Assembly: GCF_000284095.1 (NCBI RefSeq)
Contig: NC_017068.1
Coordinates: 1,364,001 to 1,428,000, forward strand
From: Selenomonas ruminantium subsp. lactilytica TAM6421
Lineage (GTDB): Bacteria > Bacillota > Negativicutes > Selenomonadales > Selenomonadaceae
Length of the DNA: 64,000 nucleotides
Direction: 5' to 3'
Of the stretch, positions 15,097-23,429 are shown one piece after another. The notes under the pieces were generated by a model that saw only the letters and a list, made by a program, of their open reading frames with translations, did no database searches and was not told the DNA's origin. Numbering within the stretch: position 1 is the stretch's first letter; every line of letters starts with the position of its first letter. Made by a program: the position numbers and the translations under genes.

Positions 15097-16044
15097 TTGG
15101 CTAAGAAACAGGAAGCGATAAAAAGAGCCCTGGGGACACTTGAATACACTCTGGGCTTTGAGATCATGAATTTTCTGCAGGATAAGGATGTCAATGAGAT
15201 TATCGTAAATCCCGATACGAGGATCTGGGTGGATACTTTCTCGAAAGGGCGGGTGCTAACCGATTATACACTGGACTCAGGAAAGTCTGAGCAGATCATC
15301 TATCAGGTGGCAGACCTGACCAATACAGTGTGTTCCGCCAATAAGCCTACACTGGGAGCAGAATTGCCGGATGGCAGCAGGTTTCAGGGATTCCTGCCGG
15401 ATGTGGTAACTGCTCCGAGTTTCATCATCCGTAAGCACACGGAACGGGAGCTTACCCTTACGGATTACGTTGATGATGGTGTGCTTACGCCAAGACAACG
15501 GGAAATCATACTGGATGCCATCCGAGACAGGAAGAACATCATTGCGGCAGGGGGAACCAAGTCGGGGAAGACCACGTTCCTGAATGCTATTCTGGCAGAA
15601 ATATCCAGAAGCGATGACCGGATCGTGATGCTGGAGGATACCCGGGAACTGAAATGTGCGGCCAGAAATTATCTGTCCCTGAAGGTTACTGAAAACTGCA
15701 GTATGAGCGATCTGCTCCGGGATACTCTGCGGGCCACTCCGGACAGGATTGTGGTGGGAGAAGTCCGGGGAGATGAAGCGCTGGCGCTCCTTGATGCATG
15801 GAATACCGGCCATGATGGCGGCTGCTCCACAGTACACAGCAGTTCTGCCATACTGACGCTCAGGCGTCTGGAACAGCTGGTTTCAAGAGTATCCGTAACA
15901 CCTCAGCAGGAAACCATAGCTGGTGCAGTGGATGTTATTGTGTACCTGAGGCGTAAGGGTACCGGGCGCGTGGTAGAGGAGATACTTTCCATTGATGGCT
16001 ATGATGGAGAAAAAGGCAGATACATAACGCATCCAATGCAATGA
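15097..16044 (+). CDS. trbB: VirB11/TrbB-type secretion ATPase
   Basis: A 315-residue hexameric traffic ATPase. The N-terminal domain ([15 protein letters not shown]) is typical of TrbB. The C-terminal RecA-like domain has Walker [10 protein letters not shown] (152-160), an Asp box ([10 protein letters not shown]), a Walker B-like region ([14 protein letters not shown]) and the His box [10 protein letters not shown]. VirB11 works with VirB4 and VirD4 at the cytoplasmic face to drive pilus assembly and substrate entry. The start is TTG at 15097. It is the last mating gene of block 1; HU follows with its own promoter. Confidence 0.92.
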   Translation: MAKKQEAIKRALGTLEYTLGFEIMNFLQDKDVNEIIVNPDTRIWVDTFSKGRVLTDYTLDSGKSEQIIYQVADLTNTVCSANKPTLGAELPDGSRFQGFLPDVVTAPSFIIRKHTERELTLTDYVDDGVLTPRQREIILDAIRDRKNIIAAGGTKSGKTTFLNAILAEISRSDDRIVMLEDTRELKCAARNYLSLKVTENCSMSDLLRDTLRATPDRIVVGEVRGDEALALLDAWNTGHDGGCSTVHSSSAILTLRRLEQLVSRVSVTPQQETIAGAVDVIVYLRRKGTGRVVEEILSIDGYDGEKGRYITHPMQ

Positions 16045-16063
16045 AATGATTTGAAGGCAGGAT

Positions 16064-16093
16064 TTGACAAAGGATTGCCGTATGTATTATACT
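16064..16093 (+). promoter_or_regulatory. Promoter of the HU gene
   Basis: TTGACA (16064-16069) and TATACT (16088-16093) are separated by 18 bases, about 30 bases ahead of the HU start. Both boxes are near the sigma-70 consensus. Confidence 0.75.
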
Positions 16094-16125
16094 GTTCAAA
16101 CATTTTATTTTTGGAGGTCATAAAT

Positions 16126-16395
16126 ATGGCAGAAGTAATCAGCAAAAGCGCATTGGTTGATAAGGTTGCAGAGGCAGCCGGTATTTCCAAGAAGGATACG
16201 AAGGCAGTTGTGGATGCTCTTATCAGCACCGTTACGGAAGATGTGAAGAAGGATGCAGAAATCCGTCTTATCGGCTTTGGTACCTTTAAGAAAAACCAGC
16301 GTGCTGCTCGCAAGGGCCGTAACCCGCAGACCGGCGAAGTTATTGACATTGCCGCAAGCGAGAGCCTGGCATTCAAATCCAGCGTTAAATATTAA
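16126..16395 (+). CDS. HU-family DNA-binding protein
   Basis: An 89-residue HU/IHF-type protein of normal length. The N-terminal helices (ISKSALVDKVAEAAG) and the DNA-binding arm (AARKGRNPQTGEVIDI, with the conserved RNPQTGE turn) are complete, and FGTF precedes the arm as expected. It binds and bends DNA as a dimer; on plasmids such proteins help replication, recombination or relaxosome assembly. It has its own strong promoter and is followed by a clear terminator, so it forms a single-gene unit after the VirB11 gene. GGAGG lies upstream of the ATG at 16126. Confidence 0.95.
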   Translation: MAEVISKSALVDKVAEAAGISKKDTKAVVDALISTVTEDVKKDAEIRLIGFGTFKKNQRAARKGRNPQTGEVIDIAASESLAFKSSVKY

Positions 16396-16410
16396 TCCAT
16401 AGCATGAGAA

Positions 16411-16455
16411 AATCCCCTGTAACCAGCCTGGTTGGACTGCTTACAGGGGATTTTT
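16411..16455 (+). terminator. Terminator after HU
   Basis: AATCCCCTGTAA and TTACAGGGGATT are perfect inverted repeats around an 18-base loop, followed by a T-run. It ends the HU unit and, given the symmetry, may also end the convergent acetyltransferase gene. Confidence 0.85.
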
Positions 16456-16462
16456 GATGAGC

Positions 16463-16990
16463 TTAGGTATGCTGGCCAATGATTTTTTCCATCCAAATCA
16501 TGTTGTACCATCGGTCAAACTTGCGGCCACACTTATGGAAGGTTCCGACTTTAGTGAAACCTAAATGGGTGTGGAAGTTTTCACTGTTGTGGGTAAGGTA
16601 TTCATCTTCAATTATTGGATCGCCTATGCAGGCGTAGAGATTGATTATGCCCCTGGAAGAGAGTGCCTTTTCAAGCACTGTATAGAGTTTGCGGCCTGTT
16701 CCATGGCCACGTTCGTCGGGGGAAAGGTAGATGGTAAGTTCAACAGAATGGTCGTAAGCTGCGCGATTCTTGAATGTACCTGCATAGGCATAGCCGACAA
16801 TATGCCCCTCTCTGATGGCGGCCAGATAAGGATATTTTGCAAGTGTTTTGGCGATTCGGGGCTGAAACTCAGATAAGGATGGAACTTCGAGTTCAAAGGT
16901 AATGGCTGTTTTTTCTACATAGTAGCTGTATATAGATAAAATATCAGCGGCATCTTCTGGAGTGGCAGAGCGGATAGTTATGTCGTTCAT
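16463..16990 (-). CDS. GNAT acetyltransferase, phosphinothricin-type
   Basis: This 175-residue protein has the layout of the PAT/bar-like N-acetyltransferases: IRSATPEDAADILSIYSYYV at the start, a SFELEVPS-like strand (ITFELEVPS), the acetyl-CoA loop in DERGHGTGRKLYTVLEK (pattern R-G-x-G-x-G/R), and NLYACIGDPI followed by HLGFTKVGTFHKCGRKF. Family members transfer acetyl groups to small amines such as phosphinothricin or methionine derivatives. The real substrate here is unknown. It is divergent from nothing nearby and is followed upstream on the same strand by a second acetyltransferase. Confidence 0.85.
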   Translation of the reverse strand: MNDITIRSATPEDAADILSIYSYYVEKTAITFELEVPSLSEFQPRIAKTLAKYPYLAAIREGHIVGYAYAGTFKNRAAYDHSVELTIYLSPDERGHGTGRKLYTVLEKALSSRGIINLYACIGDPIIEDEYLTHNSENFHTHLGFTKVGTFHKCGRKFDRWYNMIWMEKIIGQHT

Positions 16991-17019
16991 AATAAAACCT
17001 CGTTATGGATGTCGTATGA

Positions 17020-17547
17020 TTAAGGTATATGTTTTTCAAAGCGAAACATCCCATCAGGGAATTGCTCATCCTGAGAAGCGTCGTTGTCATGTGGATCCGG
17101 ATGATGGTCATTATAGAATTCTACGATGTGAAAGCCGCATCGGTTGACATAAAAATGGATATTGCGCTTTTCAAAGTATGGGGTTACAGTTTGCCATACC
17201 TTAACCTGTGGATACAGTTTTTCTACCGCACACCATGCGGCGTAGCCAATACCTTTACTGTGGGCATGCGGCGAAACAAAGAGGATTTCAAGCTCGCCGT
17301 GGTCTCCTTCAATTTTCAGGATTAGGCCGCCAACGGGGTGACCGTCCATCATAATACGGTAAGCAATGCCATTATCAATGGATTCTTCTATAGTGGCTTG
17401 GGAGATAATCTCTCCGCCTTTTTCAATGTGATTATCATGAAGGTCAAATTCTTCCATGGCTCCGTAATTAAAAGCATCCTGATTGTCGCGTATAAACTGT
17501 TCCCTGTCATCATCCTGCAGGGGAATAAGTGATATTGTTGTGTGCAT
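17020..17547 (-). CDS. GNAT family N-acetyltransferase
   Basis: A 175-residue GNAT protein. The acetyl-CoA binding region is GELEILFVSPHAHSKGIGYAAWCAVEKLY, read as the usual beta4-loop-alpha3 with S-K-G-I-G, and the C-terminal FYVNRCGFHIVEFYND is the standard beta6-beta7 ending. The substrate cannot be told from sequence. It lies 29 bases upstream of the PAT-like gene on the same strand and is probably co-transcribed with it. The two proteins are not close paralogues. Confidence 0.85.
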   Translation of the reverse strand: MHTTISLIPLQDDDREQFIRDNQDAFNYGAMEEFDLHDNHIEKGGEIISQATIEESIDNGIAYRIMMDGHPVGGLILKIEGDHGELEILFVSPHAHSKGIGYAAWCAVEKLYPQVKVWQTVTPYFEKRNIHFYVNRCGFHIVEFYNDHHPDPHDNDASQDEQFPDGMFRFEKHIP

Positions 17548-17648
17548 GTTCTGTCACCTTAAATGTCTGAAATTAAGTTATATTATATCGCGTGAGATAT
17601 CTGAGATCAATGTGTGCAGGTAGTTTTAGGCTGAGGCGGGAGAGTGGG

Positions 17649-17682
17649 CGGATTGACAGTTCGATGTTGACCTGTCAATCCG
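17649..17682. repeat. Inverted repeat in a gene-free stretch
   Basis: CGGATTGACAG and CTGTCAATCCG are perfect 11-base arms around a 12-base spacer. It lies in the 276-base gap between the acetyltransferase gene and the XpaC-like gene and lacks a T-run. It could be an RNA hairpin or an operator. The rest of the gap shows nothing clear. Confidence 0.4.
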
Positions 17683-17823
17683 ACTTTGGTTTGCCCTTCG
17701 CTGCGCATTATCCCCAGAGAGATAAGATTTCCCTGCACCATGAAGGGAAAACATCGGTATTTCGCGAAGTATTAAAACAGAAATGAGAAGATTTTATAAG
17801 AGCTGGTAAAAGGATGGTTTCAA

Positions 17824-19005
17824 ATGGCTGGCACATGGCAGTGGAACGACTTTATAGAGGAATTAAGTGGGGAGGAATTGAGAAATTATGCCAGGGAGCA
17901 TAATAGATTTATCTACCCTTATGATATTTTAACAGGCTCGGATATTGCCATGTTCAAGAATGTCAAAGTCAAAGACGCAAAGAAGCGCTTTATCATTTGT
18001 CCACTTGATGATATGAACGAAAAGGATACTAAGGACGGTCAGGTAATTTATGAAATTGAGTCTTGGGCAAGGATGTGTGACTGGGAAAGCTGTGCTGACG
18101 ATTCGTATGAAGGGGCAATTGCTCGCTGGAATAAGCAGATGAAAAAGACAGCAGCCAAAATGATGAAACCACCACTTCGCCGTTTTGTGGCTATGGAATC
18201 TTCGTCCATGGTTACGAATATCTTTCTCTGGGGCGTTCTGTTTTTCCTTTTTTCGTTCAACAGCAGTGTGTCGGATTTTTTTCATAGCCATTATATTCTG
18301 ACCAGTTTGCTCTTTGGGGTGCTTTGCAGTAATATAAAAAATATCTTTACCAAGTCCTATGGGGAGGAAATTCCCCGTGAAACTCTGCGTAGCTGGGCTG
18401 GTGTTAGTACCCATAAATTTAATGAAGCCTTTTATGAAAAAGCCATGCGCCAGTGGGAGACACTGCGGCAGCTATGTGAAAACAGCGTTCCTCTATATCT
18501 GCTATGGAGAAGGGGAAAATTACAATCCAATGCTCTTTTGCCAATAGAAACTGCTGATGATGGGCAAGATACAACCGGCAAAATCTACTGTCAGGAAATC
18601 CGGGATTCTCTGCGCGGGCAGACTGAGGAAATCAGTGATATACGGACGAGAATCTCGGATAAGGCTGTGAAACGCTATGTGGAGAATATCTTAAAAGTTC
18701 TGCAGGAAATGCAGCAGGCTGTGTCCTTTACGGAAAGTTCGGCAAAAGTTTTAGCGGCTCGGCGGATTGTCAGCTATTGGAATGATGAGCTGATAGCCCT
18801 GCTCAAAAGTTACATGGATTTGCTGAACAATTCATCGGAAGAGGCCGCCGATACGAAGGAAAAGATTGAGGCAGTTCTGCAGGATCTATACCCAGTTTAC
18901 AAAAAGGAATTGGGGCGTATCACCAAGGCTGAAACCATAGAGATAGATGTGGCCATTGATATTATGCGCAAAGAAATAGACCAGGTTCTGAATAAAGAAA
19001 GATAA
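17824..19005 (+). CDS. Membrane protein with XpaC-like C-terminus
   Basis: This 393-residue protein has a soluble N-terminal part, two close membrane helices (about residues 130-165, FLWGVLFFLFSF and the following SLLFGVL), and a long helical C-terminus. The last about 120 residues (YWNDELIALLKSYMDLL, then KIEAVLQDLYPVYKKEL and DVAIDIMRKEI) follow the pattern of XpaC-type proteins, which are often found beside TelA-like toxic anion resistance proteins. No TelA is in view. ATG 17824 follows AAAGGATGG. The function is unknown and the family link is tentative. Confidence 0.45.
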   Translation: MAGTWQWNDFIEELSGEELRNYAREHNRFIYPYDILTGSDIAMFKNVKVKDAKKRFIICPLDDMNEKDTKDGQVIYEIESWARMCDWESCADDSYEGAIARWNKQMKKTAAKMMKPPLRRFVAMESSSMVTNIFLWGVLFFLFSFNSSVSDFFHSHYILTSLLFGVLCSNIKNIFTKSYGEEIPRETLRSWAGVSTHKFNEAFYEKAMRQWETLRQLCENSVPLYLLWRRGKLQSNALLPIETADDGQDTTGKIYCQEIRDSLRGQTEEISDIRTRISDKAVKRYVENILKVLQEMQQAVSFTESSAKVLAARRIVSYWNDELIALLKSYMDLLNNSSEEAADTKEKIEAVLQDLYPVYKKELGRITKAETIEIDVAIDIMRKEIDQVLNKER

Positions 19006-19167
19006 CGATGAACTATAATTAGCAGAAGGTGAAGCTATCCCATACTTCCTTGCTAATGAAGATGTACGAGGAAATAGTTCACAAGAACTGACCTTCCACG
19101 GGCGGGGGCATCTTTGCTCCTTATATGCAAGCAAATAAATATTCTTTAGGCTGAGGAAGGGGATATC

Positions 19168-19196
19168 TTGATTTTGCAATTGGCACATGTTACAAT
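19168..19196 (+). promoter_or_regulatory. Promoter before the AAA/CYTH operon
   Basis: TTGATT (19168-19173) and TACAAT (19191-19196) are separated by 17 bases. A small hairpin (GGCAACG/CGTTGCC) lies between it and the gene start at 19269. Confidence 0.55.
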
Positions 19197-19268
19197 TCCA
19201 TAAAGATGGCTATAACTTAGGGGCAACGTCTTATAGGCGTTGCCTTTCGTGCATTGTGAGGAATCAAG

Positions 19269-19781
19269 TTGAAGGTATTAAATTTCTTTGGTGGCGCTGG
19301 CATTGGCAAGAGTACCATTGCAGCAGATGTATTTTCCAAGCTCAAACGTAAGGGCTATAAGACAGAGTTGGTAGGCGAATATGCCAAGTGGCTGTGGTAT
19401 CAGAATGCCACAGAAATCGTAGAAGATCAGCTGTATTTATTTGCCGAGCAGGCTCATCGGACAAAGACATTGGCTAAATACGGCGTGGAGTATGCGGTTT
19501 GCGATTCGCCGCTGCCGCTGAATATCATATATAACCGGGAGCCCAGCGAAGCCTTTGATGCGCTGGTTATGCAGGAGTTCAATCGTTATGAGAATCACAA
19601 CTACCTGTTGCGGCGCAATGATGAATTCATAAGCATCGATGGCCGGAAGGAAACAAATCTGGCGCAGGCCAAGGAAAAGGATGAGCAGATAGTGGCGGTA
19701 CTGGAGAAATGGCAGATTCCCTATACGGTAATATCGCCGTGGGAGACGGATAAGGTTGCGTTGGACTTGAAGGTGCGGTAA
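19269..19781 (+). CDS. AAA-type P-loop ATPase (NadR/Ttd14-like)
   Basis: This 170-residue protein begins with a P-loop (FFGGAGIGKST, residues 6-16) and has a kinase-like DSPL motif (CDSPLPLNIIY) typical of the AAA_28 family, which includes the kinase part of NadR and the ATPase part of Ttd14. TTG 19269 is preceded by GAGGAATCAAG. Its stop codon overlaps the start of the CYTH gene by one base. In Ttd14 the ATPase and a CYTH domain form one polypeptide, so these two genes may encode the split form of one enzyme or signalling unit. Confidence 0.75.
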   Translation: MKVLNFFGGAGIGKSTIAADVFSKLKRKGYKTELVGEYAKWLWYQNATEIVEDQLYLFAEQAHRTKTLAKYGVEYAVCDSPLPLNIIYNREPSEAFDALVMQEFNRYENHNYLLRRNDEFISIDGRKETNLAQAKEKDEQIVAVLEKWQIPYTVISPWETDKVALDLKVR

Positions 19782-20263
19782 TGGAGATTGAACGTCAATT
19801 CTTAGTGGAAAAGCTGCCGGTGCTGCCAGATGCCCATGAAGAACTGCAGCAGGGGTATATATCGATGGAGCCGGAAATCCGCATACGGAAAATTGGCGAA
19901 AGTCTTTTCGTGCTGACGGTTAAGCGGGGAGCTGGTCTGGTACGGGAAGAGTGGGAGACTAATATCTCAATGCAGGAATATGAAAATCTGGAGGCACGGC
20001 TGTATCCCGGAACCAAAATGATTGAAAAGCGCCGTTACCATATAGAGCTTAAGGGTGCCCATATTGCAGAACTGCATGTGCATAGCGGCCATTTAGCAGG
20101 GTTCAACTACGTGGAAGTCGAATTTCCTACAGTGGAGGAGGCCGAAGCCTTTGTGCCACCAGAATGGTTTGGCAGGGAAGTAACGGAAGACGCCAGGTTT
20201 TCCTATGGAATCCTGGCCCGTGAGGATGGCATGGAGCTTGTGCGCCGTTTGCTGAATGATTGA
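19781..20263 (+). CDS. CYTH-domain protein (triphosphate tunnel family)
   Basis: A 160-residue CYTH protein. The N-terminal signature is MEIERQFLV, where the usual ExExK motif has Gln in place of Lys, and the tunnel strands continue with [28 protein letters not shown] and FNYVEVEF. Members hydrolyse inorganic triphosphate, make cAMP or bind phosphorylated lipids. The changed Lys might alter catalysis; it is also possible that another Lys replaces it. It overlaps the AAA ATPase stop by one base, so the two are coupled. Confidence 0.8.
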   Translation: MEIERQFLVEKLPVLPDAHEELQQGYISMEPEIRIRKIGESLFVLTVKRGAGLVREEWETNISMQEYENLEARLYPGTKMIEKRRYHIELKGAHIAELHVHSGHLAGFNYVEVEFPTVEEAEAFVPPEWFGREVTEDARFSYGILAREDGMELVRRLLND

Positions 20264-20285
20264 TACGAAAAATGGGGAGCTATGT

Positions 20286-20648
20286 ATGAGCATGGAAGAA
20301 AAAGAAGAAAAACAGCTGCTGGATGCCATGAAGGCTATGAAAAATGTTGACTGGAAGAAAGTCATTAAGGTACTGGCGAAAATCCAACAGACAGAAGGCA
20401 AAGATGATGGAGAATTAAATAAACTGCTGGACAAGTGGGAAGAAGTTTATGATGACGTATTTAAGGAGCCACTGAAGTGTTCATTTTGCAATAAAACCCA
20501 GCATGAGGTAAAAAAGCTAATTGCCGGGCCAGGGGTATATATCTGCGATGAATGCATTGAGCTGTGCTGTGAAATATTGGATGAGGATGAGCATAATCAT
20601 GGTGCCTTGAAGAATATCTGTGACCATAAACGTGGCTCTGAGGATTAG
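20286..20648 (+). CDS. ClpX-type C4 zinc finger protein
   Basis: A 120-residue protein with a helical N-terminus and a C-terminal C4 zinc finger: Cys65, Cys68, Cys87 and Cys90 within [19 protein letters not shown] and [14 protein letters not shown]. This is the zinc-binding domain that ClpX uses to dimerise and to bind adaptors, here without an ATPase. It could be an adaptor or decoy for ClpXP. ATG 20286 is chosen because GGGGAG lies 6 bases upstream; the earlier ATG at 20256 overlaps the CYTH gene without a site. It is followed 12 bases later by the DUF169 gene. Confidence 0.8.
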   Translation: MSMEEKEEKQLLDAMKAMKNVDWKKVIKVLAKIQQTEGKDDGELNKLLDKWEEVYDDVFKEPLKCSFCNKTQHEVKKLIAGPGVYICDECIELCCEILDEDEHNHGALKNICDHKRGSED

Positions 20649-20660
20649 GAGAAGCGAAAA

Positions 20661-21377
20661 ATGGAGAGCAAAATAGCAAAACATATCTGCCTGAAGAATC
20701 ACCCTGTTGCAGTACTTAGAGCAGATAGTATGCCGGAGCAGTCCATAGCTTTCAAGAGAGGCAAGTGGGGCTGTGTCGTGGCACTTATAAAAGCAGCCTC
20801 CCAAGGGAAGATTGCAGCTGCAGCAAAAGACACAACGGTATGCATGGGCGGACGTGCAGGTCTTGGATTCCAGGGCTATGAACATGGCTGGATTGAATAC
20901 TTCCTGTCTACGGGAAACGATAAGATTCCGCACAGCGAATTTTATAAGAAGACGCCAGAGCTGGCCAAAATATTTACGGAAACCATCCCCAAAGTAGAGT
21001 CTCCTGCCTGTCTTGTATTCAAGCCCTTGGATATGGTGGGGGAAAATGAAAAGCCGGAGTGCATCATCTTTCTGGTTAATGCCGACCAACTGTCCGGACT
21101 GACCACCTTAGCCAATTACGACAGGGTAAGTCAGAATAACGTGCAGGTCAATTTTGCTTCCGGCTGTGGACAGGCAGTACTGTATCCGCTGGCGGCAGAA
21201 GAAAAGGGAGAGGAGACCTGCTACATAGGTATGACAGATCCATCTGCCCGTAAGGTTATTAGCAAAGAGCTGATGTCCTTCAGTATCCCCTATAGCCGGT
21301 TCGTGGAAATGGAGCAGGAAGCAGATGGCTGCTTCTTTGCTACGGACACATGGGAAACGATTAAAAAGAGAATTTGA
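20661..21377 (+). CDS. DUF169 family protein
   Basis: This 238-residue protein fits DUF169: an N-terminal HPVAVLRAD strand, CVVALIKAASQGKIAAAAKD with a following CMGGRAGLGF, and the later NVQVNFASGCGQAVLYPL. The family is common in anaerobes and of unknown function; conserved Cys residues suggest a metal or cofactor site. It is soluble. It sits in the same close-set operon as the ClpX-type zinc finger gene and the DUF1653 gene. Confidence 0.75.
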   Translation: MESKIAKHICLKNHPVAVLRADSMPEQSIAFKRGKWGCVVALIKAASQGKIAAAAKDTTVCMGGRAGLGFQGYEHGWIEYFLSTGNDKIPHSEFYKKTPELAKIFTETIPKVESPACLVFKPLDMVGENEKPECIIFLVNADQLSGLTTLANYDRVSQNNVQVNFASGCGQAVLYPLAAEEKGEETCYIGMTDPSARKVISKELMSFSIPYSRFVEMEQEADGCFFATDTWETIKKRI

Positions 21378-21392
21378 AGGAGTACCCAGGAA

Positions 21393-21680
21393 TTGAAAGA
21401 AACAAAGGAAGTACAGGAGCAGCGAGAGCTGCTGAGCGCCAAATATCGCAGGGCGATACCGATGGCAGAAGAGATTTGGCAACATTTTAAGGATAACGAG
21501 TACAAAATCATTGCCTGCCCGGTTATTCATACGGAGACGAGGGAAATCTATTGCGTTTATCAGGCGCTGTATGGCTCCTATGGTGTATACTGCCGGCCGC
21601 TGGATATGTTCATGAGTGAAGTGGATCATGAGAAATACCCAAAAATCAGGCAGAAATATCGGTTTGAGCATAAAGAATAA
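21393..21680 (+). CDS. DUF1653 family protein
   Basis: This 95-residue protein contains the DUF1653 pattern: WQHFKDNEYKIIACPVIH, then YCVYQALYGSYGVYCRPLDM, with the Y-x-A-L-Y-G core and the R-P-L ending. The family's role is unknown. The TTG start at 21393 follows AAGGAG. It lies 15 bases after the DUF169 gene. Confidence 0.7.
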   Translation: MKETKEVQEQRELLSAKYRRAIPMAEEIWQHFKDNEYKIIACPVIHTETREIYCVYQALYGSYGVYCRPLDMFMSEVDHEKYPKIRQKYRFEHKE

Positions 21681-21700
21681 ATGTGGCAGGAGGGAAGGCT

Positions 21701-22024
21701 GTGCCCGAGAAGATTATTACAGAGAAGGATTGGAAACTATTTCGCAAGATGCTGCCGACTTGGCAGGAAAGATACATGGAGACGCTGATTAATGATTATG
21801 AAGCTATTTTGGTCAGCGCTGCTGATGCCTCTGACAAGTTCTGGAAATTGGAAAAACGCATAAGGAACGACAAGAAGAAATCTGGCGTGTGCGTTACAGA
21901 AATGAGCCGTTCGCAAATGTTTGCTAATATTATGGTGCTGTTGGATGAAAAGGTCATAACGTTGGATGATTTGGAAGGTTTTAGCGATTCCCTAAGGGAA
22001 CGTATTGAATTTTTGCACAGATGA
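21701..22024 (+). CDS. Small conserved helical protein
   Basis: This 107-residue soluble protein is predicted mostly helical, with the conserved-looking pieces ITEKDWKLFRKMLPTWQERY and FWKLEKRIRNDKK. The GTG at 21701 is used because AGGAGGGAAG lies just upstream; a GTG at 21683 has no site. It ends the operon that starts at 19269. The function is unknown; I recall similar proteins across Firmicutes without a proven role. Confidence 0.6.
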   Translation: MPEKIITEKDWKLFRKMLPTWQERYMETLINDYEAILVSAADASDKFWKLEKRIRNDKKKSGVCVTEMSRSQMFANIMVLLDEKVITLDDLEGFSDSLRERIEFLHR

Positions 22025-22169
22025 GGCTGCCGTAAAGACCTATATTCAGGAATATCTTGAGGCAAAAGAACAGGTGCTATTTTGCGCATCAATTACTGGG
22101 TGAAGGTAAAACGGTGATGAGTGGGGAGCTGCTGGCAGTATTGCAGTGGTTCCCTATTTTTGCATATTA

Positions 22170-22239
22170 TTCCCTTAAAGATTTACTTTCCCCTTAAATG
22201 TATATATAATATAAGGGAAAACGTGGAGGTGTAAGGGAA
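22170..22239 (+). promoter_or_regulatory. fic promoter with four CCCTTA/TAAGGG boxes
   Basis: TTTACT (22182-22187) and TATAAT (22205-22210) are 17 bases apart. The promoter is flanked and overlapped by TTCCCTTA (22170), CCCCTTAAA (near 22190), TAAGGGAA (22212) and TAAGGGAA (22232, ending at the start codon). The boxes form inverted pairs, a likely operator. Confidence 0.6.
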
Positions 22240-23285
22240 TGCGTCAGTTTAATTATAAAAAAATAAAAGAAATGACATGGGATTCCGAGATACTTGGCTA
22301 TATTGCTGCTATCTACAAAGAGGCTGGGAAGCAGGAACTTTACCTGAAGCAGCGGCCGGAGGAATTAGAAAAACTGGTGGAGATAGCTAAGATTCAGAGT
22401 ACGGAGGCATCTAATGCTATTGAGGGCATTGTGACTACCAGCACTCGCATCCGGCAGCTGGTAGAAGATAAAACAACTCCGAGAAACCGTGATGAGCAGG
22501 AAATAGCCGGCTATCGTGATGTACTGAACATTATACATGAGAGTTTCGATGCCATCCCCATCACGCAGAATTTCATCTTACAGCTACATAAAATCATGTA
22601 CAGTCATATGGGAAATTCCATGGGGGGACGAACCAAGAATGTGCAAAATTTTATCAGTGCTACATATCCAGATGGGCATACGGAAATACTGTTCACCCCG
22701 CTGCCTCCATTTGAAACGCCAGAGGCGTTGGATAAAATCTGCGCAGAGTACAATCTCGTAATCGGTAATGCAGAGGTAGAGCCGCTTATCGCCATCCCCA
22801 TCTTCATTCATGACTTTCTTTGTATCCACCCGTTTAACGATGGCAATGGGCGTATGAGCAGGTTGCTGACTACGCTTCTGTTATATCGCAGCGGTTTTTA
22901 CGTTGGGAAATATGTATCGTTGGAAGCAAAAATAGCCAAGCATAAAGAAGATTATTATGATGCATTGAGACAGTCGCAGCATGGTTGGCATGAAGGGGAG
23001 GAAAATGTTGTTCCCTTTATAAAATATCTCTTGAGCACTATTATTGCTGCCTATAGAGACTTTGAGGATCGTTTCTCCCTCGTGGAGACGAAGCTTCCTG
23101 CCTTGGAGATGGTACGGAGAGCGTCCATGCAAAAGCTGGGACGTTTTTCAAAACAGGATATAAGAGAGCTGTGCCCGTCCCTCAGCCTGAGTTCTGTGGA
23201 AGGGGCACTCCGCAACCTGGTTAAAGAAGGATATCTGGGCAGGGAAGGAACAGGACGGTCTACCCGATATATACATCTGAAGTAA
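22239..23285 (+). CDS. fic: Fic-domain adenylyltransferase with winged helix
   Basis: A 348-residue Fic protein. The active-site motif HPFNDGNGRMSR (about residues 198-209) is intact, so AMP transfer to a target protein is expected. The N-terminal helix contains SNAIEG (58-63), which fits the (S/T)xxxE(G/N) inhibitory motif, so activity is probably self-restrained (class II). The C-terminal about 70 residues (GRFSKQDIRELCPSLSLSSV) look like a winged helix and could bind its own promoter boxes. ATG 22239 follows GGAGG. It stands alone. Confidence 0.9.
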   Translation: MRQFNYKKIKEMTWDSEILGYIAAIYKEAGKQELYLKQRPEELEKLVEIAKIQSTEASNAIEGIVTTSTRIRQLVEDKTTPRNRDEQEIAGYRDVLNIIHESFDAIPITQNFILQLHKIMYSHMGNSMGGRTKNVQNFISATYPDGHTEILFTPLPPFETPEALDKICAEYNLVIGNAEVEPLIAIPIFIHDFLCIHPFNDGNGRMSRLLTTLLLYRSGFYVGKYVSLEAKIAKHKEDYYDALRQSQHGWHEGEENVVPFIKYLLSTIIAAYRDFEDRFSLVETKLPALEMVRRASMQKLGRFSKQDIRELCPSLSLSSVEGALRNLVKEGYLGREGTGRSTRYIHLK

Positions 23286-23369
23286 TTATGCGGTGAGCCC
23301 GGAGTCTGTAAACATTTCGATGGTTCACATGAGACTTTCGATTATGGTAAAGTATAATCAAAAAGAAAT

Positions 23370-23403
23370 GGGCTGATGCATGATTTTGTCACTGCATCAG
23401 CCC
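23370..23403. terminator. Hairpin between fic and a minus-strand gene
   Basis: GGGCTGATGCA and TGCATCAGCCC are perfect arms around a 12-base loop. On the minus strand the stem is followed by ATTTCTTTTTG. A near copy (GGGTTGGTGCA/TGCATCAACCC) follows the next minus-strand gene. Confidence 0.7.
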
Positions 23404-23429
23404 TGTTTGTGTGTTTATCTGCTTACAGG

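Noticed and set aside
15277-15837. Long antisense frame inside the VirB11 gene
   Set aside because: It mirrors the codon structure of VirB11, whose motifs are certain; no start site or family was seen.
22025-22169. Possible short gene between 22025 and fic
   Set aside because: Frames are short, without ribosome sites, and the stretch shows no coding pattern.
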